In this document: positions 20,501-29,853 of the stretch, piece after piece
Layout: each line of letters starts with the position of its first letter
Position numbering within the stretch: position 1 is the first letter of the stretch
Assembly (NCBI RefSeq): GCF_905404315.1
Contig: NC_066301.1
Location: forward strand, 4,154,001 to 4,218,000
From: Leptidea sinapis
Taxonomy: Eukaryota; Arthropoda; Insecta; Lepidoptera; Pieridae
Reading direction: 5' to 3'
DNA length: 64,000 bases
Position numbers and translations under genes: made by a program
The notes under the pieces: model-generated
Databases searched by the model: none
What the model was told of the DNA's origin: nothing
What the model saw: only the letters and a program-made list of their open reading frames with translations

Positions 20501-23500
20501 ATAAGTTTAGCTGTTGATATGATTAACTAAGGCCAACGAGACAAGATAAACAATGTAAACAAAGGGATAGTTACTGAGTTACACTATATATAGTTATATT
20601 GTCATAAATACGGCTGATTCAGACTCTTCCGACGAAACATGTTTCTCTAATACAGACGACTACGATTAGAATAAGAAGCCCAAAATCTATACATTGATAC
20701 GAGAGTGGGTCAGGGATTGGAAATAATAAATCCGTTTAAAGGAACGAGTATTTATTTGCGTTCACTTTTGAAACTTGCACTTCGCCGGTCTGCCGCTGCA
20801 GCTCTCGTCGATGGCGGTGCCTTCAGCAGATCACACCGCACCGAACACTAGTACTCTTCTTTCTTCTTAATCACTTTCCACTTTTTAACTATTTTTATCC
20901 TGCTTACACATTTTCCATCCTTTTTACTTTGTTCGATTTGATCGTGAACTTACTAGCTCTAGCTTTAAGAAAAAGAATGAGAATTTGCGTCCGAAACAGA
21001 GGTGGACATGTAGAACATGAAATGTAAAAACAATTAATAAATATTCACTATTTACGTGGTTTTGTTAATATTTTAGAACTAACTAATAATTTTATTACAA
21101 TGCCCGGGGAGGCTATCATCTAAGTTTATTGTAATGAAAACTGCTATTACCCTATAATGTTATACCATTTTGGATAGCTGGCAAAATGGAGATGTTTTTA
21201 AGCTCATCTTCGAATAGACTTCCATATATTTTTTTAAGTATCCGTTAAAGAAAAACACATCTTAGGTTTTTTTTTGTTTGATTTTTCACTATTCTCCATC
21301 TTTCACGACTCATTTTATTCTGTAACTGTATTTTTTTTAATTGAAATGGATACAGCAATTAATCTTCTAAAATAAAACGTATAAACAAACATTCCAGAGG
21401 CTCAGATTATAAAAAAGAGATACAACAAAATAAAAAAAAACGGACATTTTATGAAAAATACTTAAAATTAGATGATCTTGAAAACCATTGGATTTAGGAT
21501 AGGGTGTTTCATAGTCAAATCAGTCAGAAATGATCTAAACTAAAATAAAGGATCTAGGTCGACTTACGAGGTAACCCTGTATATAAGAGATTTCGACCTA
21601 CATATTGAGTCATCACGATATCGCTTTAACCATAAGGCGTGTAGGAATATTCCTTTCGCCGAGTAGAGGTAGGCTAAGAACGGATTCTGCGAAATTCCAC
21701 TCGCATGATTTTTTTTTATTATGAAAAGAACAATGTCTGTTGGGTCAGCTAGTTCGTATATAATTTATTCAAAAAACAGTGTTTTGAAGCCCTGAAACTT
21801 TGTTTACATTATTTATCTCGTCTCGTTGGCCTTACTATGGAATCACTACGTACTTTAAGTCCGGCGGCGTGAGCGAAGAAGGCCTCAGGGCTCTGTGAGT
21901 GGTAGAGTCCGCCATGGCCAACAGCGCCGCAGGGAGCGCGGACTGTGAGCCCGCCGCACTCGAAAAGTCCACCCGACCGGTACCGATACTTGGCGGCTTC
22001 ATTCACAAGCTGGGAGATCATTTTAGACTTAGCTCATGAGAGACCAATTTTTTTTTGCAGAAAGTGAAGGAACAAGTTAAATAAATGAGTTCTAACATTT
22101 TTTTTTATTATGAAAATAAGGTACGAGACGAGCAGGACCTTTAGCTGATAGTAATTGATACGCCCTGCTCATTACAATGCAGTGCGGCTAAGGATTCTTG
22201 AAAAACCCCAAAAATTCTGAGCGGCACTACAACTGCGCTCGTTACCTGGAGACATAAGTTGTTAAGTCTCATTTGCCCAGTAATTTCACTAGCTATGGTG
22301 CCCTTCAGACCGAAACACAGCAATGCTTACACATTACTGCTTCACGGCAGAAATAGGCCCCGTTGTGTTTCCCATAATCTAGCCGGCATCGTGTGAAAAG
22401 GAGCCTCCAACTTAGATAGCACACGTTTTTTATTTAGAAATTAATAATTTTTTTCAGTACCTTTTTTGCTTATCTAATCTAAAACTATGAAAATGCCTTG
22501 ACTTTAGTATTTACCTGGTCGAACGCTGGAAAAATATAATCAGCAAATTGTATTTCAGCTATAGCCGTTGCTCCGGCTGTGGCCAAGCCAATGCCAAACC
22601 CTGCTATACCTTGTTCACATAGTGGTGTGTTGAATACCCTGTCCTTTCCATACTTTTCCTGAAAAATTTGGGATTATTAATACAACTATCTTTAAAAACG
22701 TCTGGCTTTCTACAAGCGCGCGTTTTGCAAGTAGATTCCTAATTACTTGCATCACACAGACACTTTGTGGAATAAATTATCAATGTAAGATACTTTCGGT
22801 AGATTTAAAACAAATATTTACAATAGTAATGCCAGTAAGTAATAACTTACTGGCATAGTCTATCGCTGGTAAGTCATAACAATAGGACAATATCCACAGG
22901 CGAATATTATGAATATATAAATACTGACTCTATGTCTGTAATTATTATGGTGATAGAACTTTTAAAAAACGTCATCTCTATTTACTCAATGGCTTGCCCG
23001 AGCATATTAGAAACGAGCCTTATAAAAATATGGTAGAAAAATATCTATTGGAAAGTATTTGTTGCTAAAATGTTTATTTTTTGTTACATAATTAGTACCT
23101 AATAATAATATAATGAGACTGTACAATCCCCAGTCAAACCATCTAGATGACAGGAGGACAATGTATAAAATATTCTTATGTGTGTTCCCAATATACTATC
23201 TACAGATAGATATAAATAACTACCTTCTACTGTCAGTAATTAGCTGTCAATATTCTGTAGCTATCCCAATATACCGGATAAATCATTCTTATCGCCTTAT
23301 ATTGGGACGCGTGAATTGCAATTTCCATACAAACTTCTATCGCTGGTAAGCTATATATACGCCTTCCCATTGACAGACAGCGTGTACGGATAAGGTGAGT
23401 TACCGACGATAAGTTTATTGGGACAGAAAAGTGAACGATAGTTACGATTTTTATCTCAAGTAGGCTACAACCGGATAAAGACTGAATATTGGGAATGGCC

Positions 23501-24990
23501 ATTAGTAAATAAATAAATAATAGGCCGGCTGCTGTTTTCCCCAACCAATTAGACTTAGGGACCTTCAAGAACAGAGCATACTTCCAACTTGAAGGCCCAG
23601 CAATGCATCTCTTGACCTCCGGTGTTGCGGATAATCATGAGCTTAATAATGTTGAATCATCCGATCAATCAATCAAATTCTTTACTAGTCTATAAACATG
23701 GTATGTTATGATGGTACCTTATTGCAGTTTCATGTTTCACCAGGTTTAACAGATATTATTTAACTGTCAGTGCTAGTAATATTACCAATTGAAATTATTA
23801 TTGTATTTAAATAGTATATTATTATGTGTATGAAGGTATATCTATATAATATGGATAATAATATTTATATTTTGCTTTTTTATTTGTGATATTTAACATA
23901 AGTTAGTATTATTACTAAACTTAAATAAAAAAAGTAATATTTATATTTTAAGATGTTAATTTCTCAATACCTGTTTTTAATAACTTTGGGGGCGTTCATA
24001 AATTACGTGAGGTGTTTTTTTGAAATTTCTGTCCCTCCCTCCCCCCTAGTGAGGTGTCGTGAGATTTTATTCAACCCCCTCCCCCATACCCCAATCTCAA
24101 GTGAGATTTTTCAAAATGGGGGTTTCTTACGTAAACGCGTTGGATTGTTATTGAAAAATGAAAAAGAAAATTTGCTTCGTGCTTTTATTTACGACTAGTT
24201 AAGACTAGTAATCAATATTGCTGAGAGTTATAAGTGTAATAAAAATTTAACAATAGAATACTTACTTAAATCGTAACTACTGTGATAAAAAAAGAATATC
24301 TACTCTAATTCAGTCCATGGAGAATCATGCACGGTCTCAAGAGAGACTATTGGATCCAATATATCCATATGATAAAATGGATCAAAATATTATATTTTTT
24401 TTTGTTTCAATTAGAAAAACATTGCGTGATATTTGCCGAGACCCCCCTCTCTGCAACATAAGATTAGATGAGGTTTGACTCGACCCCCTCCCCCCCTTAA
24501 TGTATCCAGTATCTTTTTTTGTTATCTGCTTAAGACCACCCATTGTGTACCCATGACTGTTAGTTTTATTTTTATGTCTGTAGGTATGGTATCCAAAAAA
24601 GTATCTAATAATCTATATAAATTACACTTAATTCTATACAATGAAACATAATATAATAATATTCAGATTATTCACAAAAATACATTAAAAGTGGAATAAT
24701 ATAATAAACTTAATGAATAACCTGTAATCCCAGAGCACATCGGAAGACTCCACCAAAGCCCACATCTTCACCAAACAGCACAGCACTGGAATCAGACTTG
24801 AGGGTGAGATCCATTGCATTGTTAATTGCTTGCATCATATTCATCTTCACTGTTTCCCCTGTAATTCATAACTACACAATAATTATTAAGTACATGGCTC
24901 TTTGCCTATAATGTTAGTAGTTAATTTATTTATTTAAAATCCTATGACTGGGTAGAACAGTTGCTGAGTAGCTAGTTGTGTATGCTACAA

Positions 24991-25051
<61 letters not shown>

Positions 25052-26415
25052 CACACACACACTTGCACACTACACACACAAAAAAAAAGGTCAAAATTAT
25101 ATTTTTATTAGTTAACTTTTACATGTATGAATAACTCTTAAGTATAATGTAATTTTATTAATAATTTTTTTTTTAATTTTAAACATGTATATTGGTCTGA
25201 AATTAAAATATTATTAATAAAGTAGCATATTATGGATCACTTCATAGTAAAAAATTACCACTGACCATGCTTTCTGGAAGCACCAGAGGTATCACAGGAA
25301 CCTTTAAGCCTTTAAGAACACTTTTAATTATCATCAGAAGCGGCTTCACACCACATTTTGGTTATATGTGGAATCAGAATGTATGGACACCACAAATCTA
25401 TCTTTGATCAGAAAATTAAAATCAGCCACTCACATACAGTGTGATGCTTACTTCTAGGCAAATTATTGATCAATTATTATAACACACACAAATTATTAGC
25501 ACTGGAAAGAAATGTCAAACAACCAACCAGGTCAAAGAGCTTTTTTTTATGGAATAGGAGGACAAACAAGTGTACAGGTCATCTGGTGTTATGTGATCAC
25601 CACCACCAACAATCTCCTGCAACACCGGAAAAATCACAGAAGCATTGCCGGCTTTTAAGGAAGGTACACACTTTTTTTGAAGGTACCCATGTCATATTGT
25701 GTGTGTAGAACATGGAAGAAAGCTCCTTGAAAACCGCACTGTGGAGGACCACCACACATCCAGATGGTGGGGATGATATCCTAACTGGTGGAATTCGGTG
25801 ACAGGAATATCATAGGATAAATATGACAATGAAGCAAATTAAGTTGTTCAAAATGCTTGAACATCTGCAATAGATAATATAAATTAATACTAAACTATCT
25901 ACACTGGAAAGTACACAGGAAATAAACTTCTGAAAAGCCTTATCATTAGAATTATTTCACTAGCACTTAATTCAACAATAGAGTAACCTTACTTGTCATA
26001 AATGCAAATCAAGTAATTACGAGATTTAATACATTTCATACAACAGAAAAAAAGTTTCTTCTTGCATTATATTCCAGTAGGTATTACTAAATACTCTTAG
26101 GTAATACTTTGGCAAAAAGATATTAAACCATTGAGTTAAATTATTCAATTATTTATTGTTAAAATACTGGTACAGACCTCTGTAAAAGAATTGTACAATT
26201 AAGAAAAATAAATAGTAAAATAAGTTGATAAGTACTTAAATATATCAAGTTAAGGTTTAGAAGGGAAGTGATAATTGATTGAAGTAGTGAAAAGTAATAC
26301 CTTGTATGGGTTGCTGTTCATCTGGGAAATATGTAAAGTGAGATGATGATCTGTTCACCATGATGTTCACATTTTTTACAATAAATTTCGTACATTTTCG
26401 TATGGCACTCGTCAT
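17292..26415 (-). CDS. BCKDHB: BCKDHB: branched-chain 2-oxoacid dehydrogenase E1 beta
   Basis: Seven exons on the - strand: 26415-26301, 24858-24722, 22658-22515, 22009-21854, 19987-19816, 19308-19163 and 17519-17292. Phases join throughout, giving 365 aa. With the alpha subunit it forms the ThDP-dependent E1 of the mitochondrial branched-chain ketoacid dehydrogenase complex, which decarboxylates the keto acids of Leu, Ile and Val. A basic, Ser-rich N-terminus (MTSAIRKCTKFIVKNVNIMV) looks like a mitochondrial presequence. Family signatures follow in order: GEDVGFGGVFRC, NTPLCEQGIAGFGIG, AEIQFADYIFPAFDQ, NEAAKYRYRSG, HSQSPEAFFAH, EPKILYR, TLVSWGTQVH, and the C-terminal SHEAPLTGGF...DTPFPHVFEPFYLP. 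All introns are GT-AG. The start ATG has A at -3; an in-frame upstream ATG at 26478 would add 21 residues. Length matches the family. Confidence 0.95.
17574..17953. mobile_element. CpG-rich MITE (family K) in BCKDHB intron 6
   Basis: The terminal inverted repeats share CTCCACGAGCGA, AGAATCGC and an outer GGCGC, reading inward from 17574 and 17953, about 33 bp with a few mismatches. The interior is unusually rich in CG dinucleotides and CGTCG/CGACG words for this AT-rich window, and it has no long frame. TA may be the target site; this is not certain. Confidence 0.65.
18255..18640 (+). pseudogene. RTE-type LINE C-terminus in BCKDHB intron 6
   Basis: The + frame to 18614 reads WQWVGHICRVKDKRWTLKI, then GRPKRRWIDDIKEIAG and QWKNMEEAFTR near the stop. 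This is the characteristic C-terminal tail of insect RTE-like endonuclease/reverse transcriptases. It is 5'-truncated to about 120 codons and lies antisense to BCKDHB. A second, shorter 3' end of the same type is at 57885-57960. Confidence 0.75.
18641..19162. other. BCKDHB intron 6, remaining part
   Basis: AT-rich; no further repeat recognised. Confidence 0.4.
19163..19308 (-). CDS. BCKDHB: BCKDHB exon 6
   Basis: 146 bp. It encodes DAATLVSWGTQVHVALEV through DLCSILPWDQTTVCD, the start of the C-terminal domain. Acceptor TGTGTAG, donor GTGAGT. Confidence 0.93.
19551..19775 (+). repeat. Repeat family A, copy 1 (internally deleted)
   Basis: Carries both ends of family A (gggacgagacgagcaggacg at the left, gccggcatcctgtgcaaagg at the right). 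The central hairpin block is missing. It lies in BCKDHB intron 5, about 40 bp from the exon 5 donor. Confidence 0.8.
19816..19987 (-). CDS. BCKDHB: BCKDHB exon 5
   Basis: 172 bp. It encodes VVIPRGPIAAKGLLLS through KAQLLREG, including EPKILYR. Acceptor ACTTGCAG, donor GAAG|GTGCGG. Confidence 0.95.
20695..20965 (-). repeat. Partial gypsy LTR in BCKDHB intron 4
   Basis: On the - strand it matches the 3' half of the LTR of the element at 28549-34706: 'gtaagttca.gatcaaatcg', 'ggatggaaaatgtgtaagca', 'gtgttcggtgcggtgtga', 'ggcagaccggcgaag' and 'ccaatccctgacccactc'. It diverges much more than that element's two LTRs do from each other, and the TATA-containing block is deleted. It is in the same orientation as BCKDHB. 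Confidence 0.8.
20990..21733. other. BCKDHB intron 4, remaining part
   Basis: AT-rich. It probably includes the body of the Helitron whose 3' end is at 21752; its 5' end was not recognised. Confidence 0.35.
21734..21752 (+). mobile_element. Helitron 3' terminus
   Basis: Ends TGGGTCAGCTAG followed by T, as in the Helitron at 58516-58861. A short AACA...TGTT hairpin lies just before the end, as expected of the family. Confidence 0.55.
21854..22009 (-). CDS. BCKDHB: BCKDHB exon 4
   Basis: 156 bp, phase 0 at both ends. It encodes LVNEAAKYRYRSGG through HSQSPEAFFAHAAGLK. Acceptor ATCTCCCAG, donor GTACGT. Confidence 0.95.
22096..22412 (+). repeat. Repeat family A, copy 2 (full length)
   Basis: About 317 bp, from 'tatgaaaataaggtacgaga' to 'gagcctcc'. 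It contains the internal inverted repeat (a 5' arm around GTGCGGCTAAGGATTCTTG and a 3' arm TTCTGAGCGGCAC) typical of the family. In BCKDHB intron 3. Confidence 0.85.
22515..22658 (-). CDS. BCKDHB: BCKDHB exon 3
   Basis: 144 bp, phase 0 at both ends. It encodes EKYGKDRVFNTPLCEQG through ADYIFPAFDQ, the ThDP-site half of the N-terminal domain. Acceptor TTTTTCAG, donor GTAAAT. Confidence 0.95.
22725..22925 (-). repeat. Repeat family M, copy 2, with perfect hairpin
   Basis: Inverse of 14512-14770. At 22829-22856 it contains ATGCCAGTAAGT, a 4-nt loop and the exact complement, a 12-bp stem absent from the other copy. In BCKDHB intron 2. Confidence 0.55.
23185..23495. mobile_element. MITE family H, copy 2
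   Basis: Both ends begin TTCCCAATAT; orientation is opposite to the copy at 6150. It contains extra internal 'ATTGGGACAG' words. The frames 23113-23349 and 23233-23568 are products of this repeat. In BCKDHB intron 2. Confidence 0.7.
23496..24721. other. BCKDHB intron 2, remaining part
   Basis: AT-rich, with C-runs at about 24033-24095 and 24440-24500 beside 'gcgttcataaattacgtgag'. That phrase belongs to a dispersed insect repeat. No coding signal. Confidence 0.35.
24722..24858 (-). CDS. BCKDHB: BCKDHB exon 2
   Basis: 137 bp after acceptor AATTACAG. It encodes ETVKMNMMQAINNAMD through GEDVGFGGVFRCALGLQ. The donor GTTATT is a poor match to consensus. Confidence 0.93.
24993..25046. repeat. (TA)n microsatellite, then (CA)n
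   Basis: About 25 uninterrupted TA units followed by a short ACACAC tract up to about 25080. In BCKDHB intron 1. Confidence 0.95.
25545..25805 (-). mobile_element. Jockey-like LINE 3' fragment in BCKDHB intron 1
   Basis: Same 3' segment as at 7727: 'ggaggacaaacaagtgtaca', then 'catccagatggtggggatga'. It ends at the element's A-rich tail (reverse of 'tttttttatggaataggagg'). In the same orientation as BCKDHB. Confidence 0.7.
26301..26415 (-). CDS. BCKDHB: BCKDHB exon 1
   Basis: 38 codons plus one base: the presequence and the start of the mature protein (HFTYFPDEQQPIQ). The donor is CAAG|GTATTA. Confidence 0.88.
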
Positions 26416-26419
26416 TTTG

Positions 26420-27450
26420 TTATCACTTGTACACACGACCGAATAACTGTTTGAGCTCGTAGAGAATAAATTATACAAAAGGTCTTATCTGCAATTATAA
26501 TTACCATCGTAGCCGATAACCACTGATAGTGCATGACGAAGGAATTACTACTTATTACTTATGTATATAGGTAGTAATACGTGTTTGCGATACATCTTTG
26601 CAAGGCGAGTTTAGACTACATACTTTTTACATATTTAATAAAAATATTCATTGTATTGTATGTGCCAGGTTTTCCTTTTTTGCGCAGTTTATGAAAGGGT
26701 TGTTTTCCAGTATACATTCTTTATTATAATAGGTAATATAAAGGGAAGAAATATAATACTGATTGCAGACAGTCCACGGACAATATACATTTTATTTTTT
26801 TTAGTAAGTATCAATGTGTTTGTTATTAATAATTTTAATATTATTATAGTTATCCTCCTGCTCTACTTTAGCATTTTATTTTGTTAACAATATCATCAAT
26901 TCAATCATCAATCAAAGTTCCCACTTGACATTGACAGCTGTTGGTAAATGACAGTTGACACATACAACACTCCATAACCTTAGAATAGTAATCTAAGCTC
27001 CTTCGAAATTAAGTACTATAAATTAACAATTTCTTTATAAACTAATAATATGACTAGATAAAACGCTTTATCCGCCGCAATCATAGTCATTCCTTATCTT
27101 AGTGCTAAGGAGTACTTAGCTAAAGTATACATTAATCTACTAAGAAGATTTTTATCCCAGAGACGTCACTTTTGGTATCCTTAGCTAAGGAAACATTTAA
27201 GTAAGCATATAGCTGAATTTTCACTATCGACTGGATATCGATAAATTATTTGTGATACTAGTATAATAAATAATAAAACAAATTAATTTCTTAATAAAAC
27301 ACTTAATATTGAGAAATATTTTTTTAAATTTTGATATCCAAATATATTGATTAGGAGGAAATTCCATAATTGTCTGAAAACAACGAATAAAATAAACTGA
27401 CTGATTATTTTTTACCGTGACAACATCCGATGTCCTTTCAGTCAGTGCCA
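26420..27450. other. BCKDHB upstream region, no other gene recognised
   Basis: AT-rich. The BCKDHB promoter should lie in the first few hundred bases after 26415, but no TATA box or clear initiator was identified. The - frame 27224-27451 and + frame 26651-26887 lack recognisable domains. Confidence 0.35.
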
Positions 27451-27554
27451 TGTCAGTGTCTTCGACTGTGATTGTTGTGATTTTGTGTTTTGAGATTAAG
27501 TTTTTCGTGAAATTTATTACAAAAGATAAGTTACGCTTATAAAGCTCCGAGCAA

Positions 27555-27641
27555 ATGAATGAATGTGGCAGCCTCTTTAAAACAGGAGGTGGGCCTTCTT
27601 CTGTACCTCCTCAGACAGCGATGGAAACCTTCTCATTTTAG
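27555..27641 (+). other. Short frame with TGGGP motif, possible MADF/SANT-type relic
   Basis: A 28-codon frame reads MNECGSLFKTGGGPSSVPPQ and ends TAG. 'KTGGGP' is a common linker in insect Myb/SANT-like and Harbinger-type DNA-binding proteins. Only this piece is visible, preceded by a non-coding T-rich stretch, so it is either an exon fragment or a transposon relic. Confidence 0.25.
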
Positions 27642-27719
27642 TTGAGGTCATATCTACCATACAGCCTCATCATATAGAAAATGAGTGCACTATCAATAAC
27701 TTTTAAAACTGAAATGTAT

Positions 27720-28412
27720 TTAATGGCATAAAAGGCATTTATTTTCTCAAAATTGATTCCTTTAGAATTCTTTTTGATGTCATTTCTAATATACTAGATA
27801 CTACTACCGCTTCGGAAACAAATGGTGCTCTGAGAGAGAAGAAGCGGCGCAAGAAACTCTCCCAGCATTCTTTTTTTGCGCTCTTTTCAATAAAAATATA
27901 CAATATTGTACAGTCATTTCTATCGCCATAAAATAATCACAATATAGTCCCAGGCTGTCCGATCATTTAGATATTCAGCTGTGGAGTAATAGGATTTACG
28001 ACAGATCCATTTTTTTTATAAAACATTTAAATTTATTTATAGATAATACCTGAACAGTGGCTGGGACTTTATTATAGAAGTGTATACATTTACCCTTAAA
28101 GCTATTATGTATCTTATGAAGCCTACTAGAATTAAATGAAATATATATGAATGAATAATAATGAAAATCACTATTAAGATCAAAAAGGTGACGATTTTTG
28201 TGAACGTATATTAAATTTTCATAAATGTACTGACAATGAACAGTCATAATATTTATTTCTTTAAACTTTTCTTTGAGATCTTGTCTATAACCCAGCTGAT
28301 ATATAGCACGAACAGCTCTCTTTTGCAGTGCATACACTATATCAATGTCAGCAGCATGACCCCATAGTAAAATACCGTACGTCATGGTGCTGTGAAAATA
28401 ACTGAAGTACAC
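27720..28412 (-). mobile_element. LINE family C 3' part, copy 2
   Basis: The - frame 28412-27996 (138 codons) reads MTYGILLWGHAADIDIVYAL, QKRAVRAIYQLGYRQDLKEK and later FYNKVPATVQ. This is the C-terminal region of an insect CR1/Jockey-like reverse transcriptase. A 3' UTR of about 250 bp follows and matches 15800-16130. 5'-truncated; the visible frame is intact. Confidence 0.75.
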
Positions 28413-28548
28413 TAATCAAGCGGTCGCAACAATCGTGTACTCTCTAATCTTTCTAACACTTAACTTATTGTAACTAATTACTGATTAATTATTTAAATTA
28501 AATTATATTTATATATAATATTGAATTTTTTATTGCAGAAATAGATAT
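28413..28548. other. Spacer before the gypsy element
   Basis: AT-rich; ends with the ATAT copy of the target site at 28545-28548. Confidence 0.4.
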
Positions 28549-28629
28549 TGTTGCGTAGCAACCCTTCGAAGTATATGACGAGAGTTGTCAAACTTCAAGA
28601 CATTGTTAATTTCAACAGCTCCGTCAGCA

Positions 28630-28700
28630 ATACTCGTAGCTCAGCGGAAAAGTGTTTACTTTAGACGCTGTAGACCCGGGTTCGATACACCGACCAGTGT
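28630..28700 (+). other. tRNA-like module inside the 5' LTR
   Basis: A-box TAGCTCAGCGG at 28637-28647 and B-box GGTTCGATAC at 28679-28688 are 42 bp apart, the spacing of a tRNA gene's internal promoter. The 7-bp acceptor stem does not pair and the T stem pairs only in part, so this is not a functional tRNA. It may be a captured tRNA/SINE fragment. Confidence 0.55.
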
Positions 28701-28884
28701 ATGGATTTTTTTGGGTTTTGTAAAGTTAAAGGAAATTTTTAGTAAGTTCAGGATCAAATCGAACAGAAAAAAAGGGATGGAAAATGTGTAAGCAAGATAA
28801 AAATAGTTAAAAGAATTTTCTAGTACGATTTAAATTTAAAGATGGAATGGGAGAATCATTTTGAAAATAGAACGGGTCCGGGGG

Positions 28885-28891
28885 TATATAA
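28885..28891 (+). promoter_or_regulatory. TATA box in 5' LTR
   Basis: TATATAA following GGGG. The same box is at 34422-34428 in the 3' LTR. Confidence 0.6.
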
Positions 28892-29162
28892 GCCGTACTA
28901 AGCTTGGCCTACGGCAGTTCTAGTTCTGACTCGAAAGTGTAAAGAAGAAGAAAAGAAGAAGCAGTGAAAAGTGGAAGTGTTCCAAGAAGAAGAAGATAGA
29001 AGAGAGTGTTCGGTGCGGTGTGACGCGTTGAAGGTACCGCCGCCCACAAGAGGAAGAGCGGCAGACCGGCGAAGCGCAAGTTCAGAAAAAGTGAACACAA
29101 ATAAAGATTCGTTCCTATAAGCGGAGTATTATTTCCAATCCCTGACCCACTCCCGTGTCAAT

Positions 29163-29180
29163 TGGTGTCAGAAGTGGGAT
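29163..29180 (+). other. Primer binding site, tRNA-Leu type
   Basis: TGGTGTCAGAAGTGGGAT, two bases after the LTR. Its complement matches the 3' end of a eukaryotic tRNA-Leu (…CCCACTTCTGACA plus CCA) as I remember it. Confidence 0.75.
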
Positions 29181-29187
29181 TGGAAAG

Positions 29188-29853
29188 ATGCCATTAGTGC
29201 CCAGGAACGAGAAGGGAGTGACCACGCGAGCGGGAGCAGCTGCAGCGGCAGAGGACGAAACATCCGGCTCTGGACTCAGTGCGACCGTGTCAGCACCGCA
29301 GGCTCCTGCCGTAGACATCAGCGCGCTCTTGCAGCAGATGGCCGCCATGATGCAAGAGGCAGCGCGCCGACAGGAGGAGCAGCTGCGAGCCTTGCAAGAG
29401 GAACGAGCACGCCGACAGGAGGAGCAAGCGCGCCGACAAGAAGAGCAAGCACGCCGACAGGAGGAGCAGCTGCGGGGCTTGCAAGAGGAACAAGCGTGCC
29501 GACAGGAGGAGCAAGCGTGCCGACAAGAGGAGCAGTTGCGGGGCTTGAAAGACGAGCAAGCGTGCCAACAGGAGGGACAAGCACGCCGACAGGAGGAGCA
29601 GCTGCGAGGCCTGCATGAAGGCCTCTCCAAAGACATTTTATCCGTTGTGCAGAAAAACTCCACCCGTATTGACGCTGTGGAAAAAGAGATCGCCCGGATT
29701 GACAGTGTGGAAAAGAAGATGGAAAAGTTGAAGAGAACTTTCAACGGAAGATGGGAGAGATGGAAGTTACTATTAATTAGCTCAGTGGGAGGGTCGTTTG
29801 TCCTTCAGCCAACACAGGAGTTTCCTGCGGAACCACATCGAGCAGAAATTTAA
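29188..29853 (+). pseudogene. gag: gag N-terminal part with coiled-coil minisatellite
   Basis: A frame of 221 codons from the first ATG after the primer site. Residues ~60-150 are built of heptads such as RRQEEQA and RRQEEQL, with LRGL breaks, encoded by a roughly 21-bp tandem repeat (29370-29620). This predicts a long coiled coil. The frame is lost near 29745, where the gag similarity moves to another frame and continues at 29904. It acts in particle assembly in this family (known). Broken by a frameshift here. Confidence 0.75.

Larger units (their letters stand above)
28549..29160 (+). repeat. 5' LTR of gypsy element
   Basis: 612 bp, TG...CA. TATATAA at 28885-28891 is the likely promoter and AATAAA at 29100-29105 the likely poly(A) signal. 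It contains the tRNA-like segment 28630-28700 that is shortened in the 3' LTR. Confidence 0.93.

Noticed and set aside
22141..22323. Small - strand frame recurring at 46639, 51109, 62177 and similar places
   Set aside because: Shadow of repeat family A; the copies are not conserved as protein and stops vary.
23233..23568. 111-codon - strand frame
   Set aside because: Lies inside MITE H within BCKDHB intron 2.
24993..25080. CRISPR-like or other programmed repeat
   Set aside because: Plain TA/CA microsatellite.
28630..28700. Functional tRNA gene in the LTR
   Set aside because: Acceptor stem does not pair and the T stem pairs only partly; no cloverleaf.
28909..29100. - strand frames in both LTRs (28898-29100 and 34446-34646)
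   Set aside because: Same sequence in both LTRs, low complexity, antisense to the TATA-driven transcript; a by-product of the GAAGAA tract.
29115..29744. 209-codon - strand frame rich in Ser/Cys/Arg and two other overlapping - frames
   Set aside because: Mirror frames of the gag minisatellite; the + strand reading gives a coherent coiled coil in the right place after the primer site.
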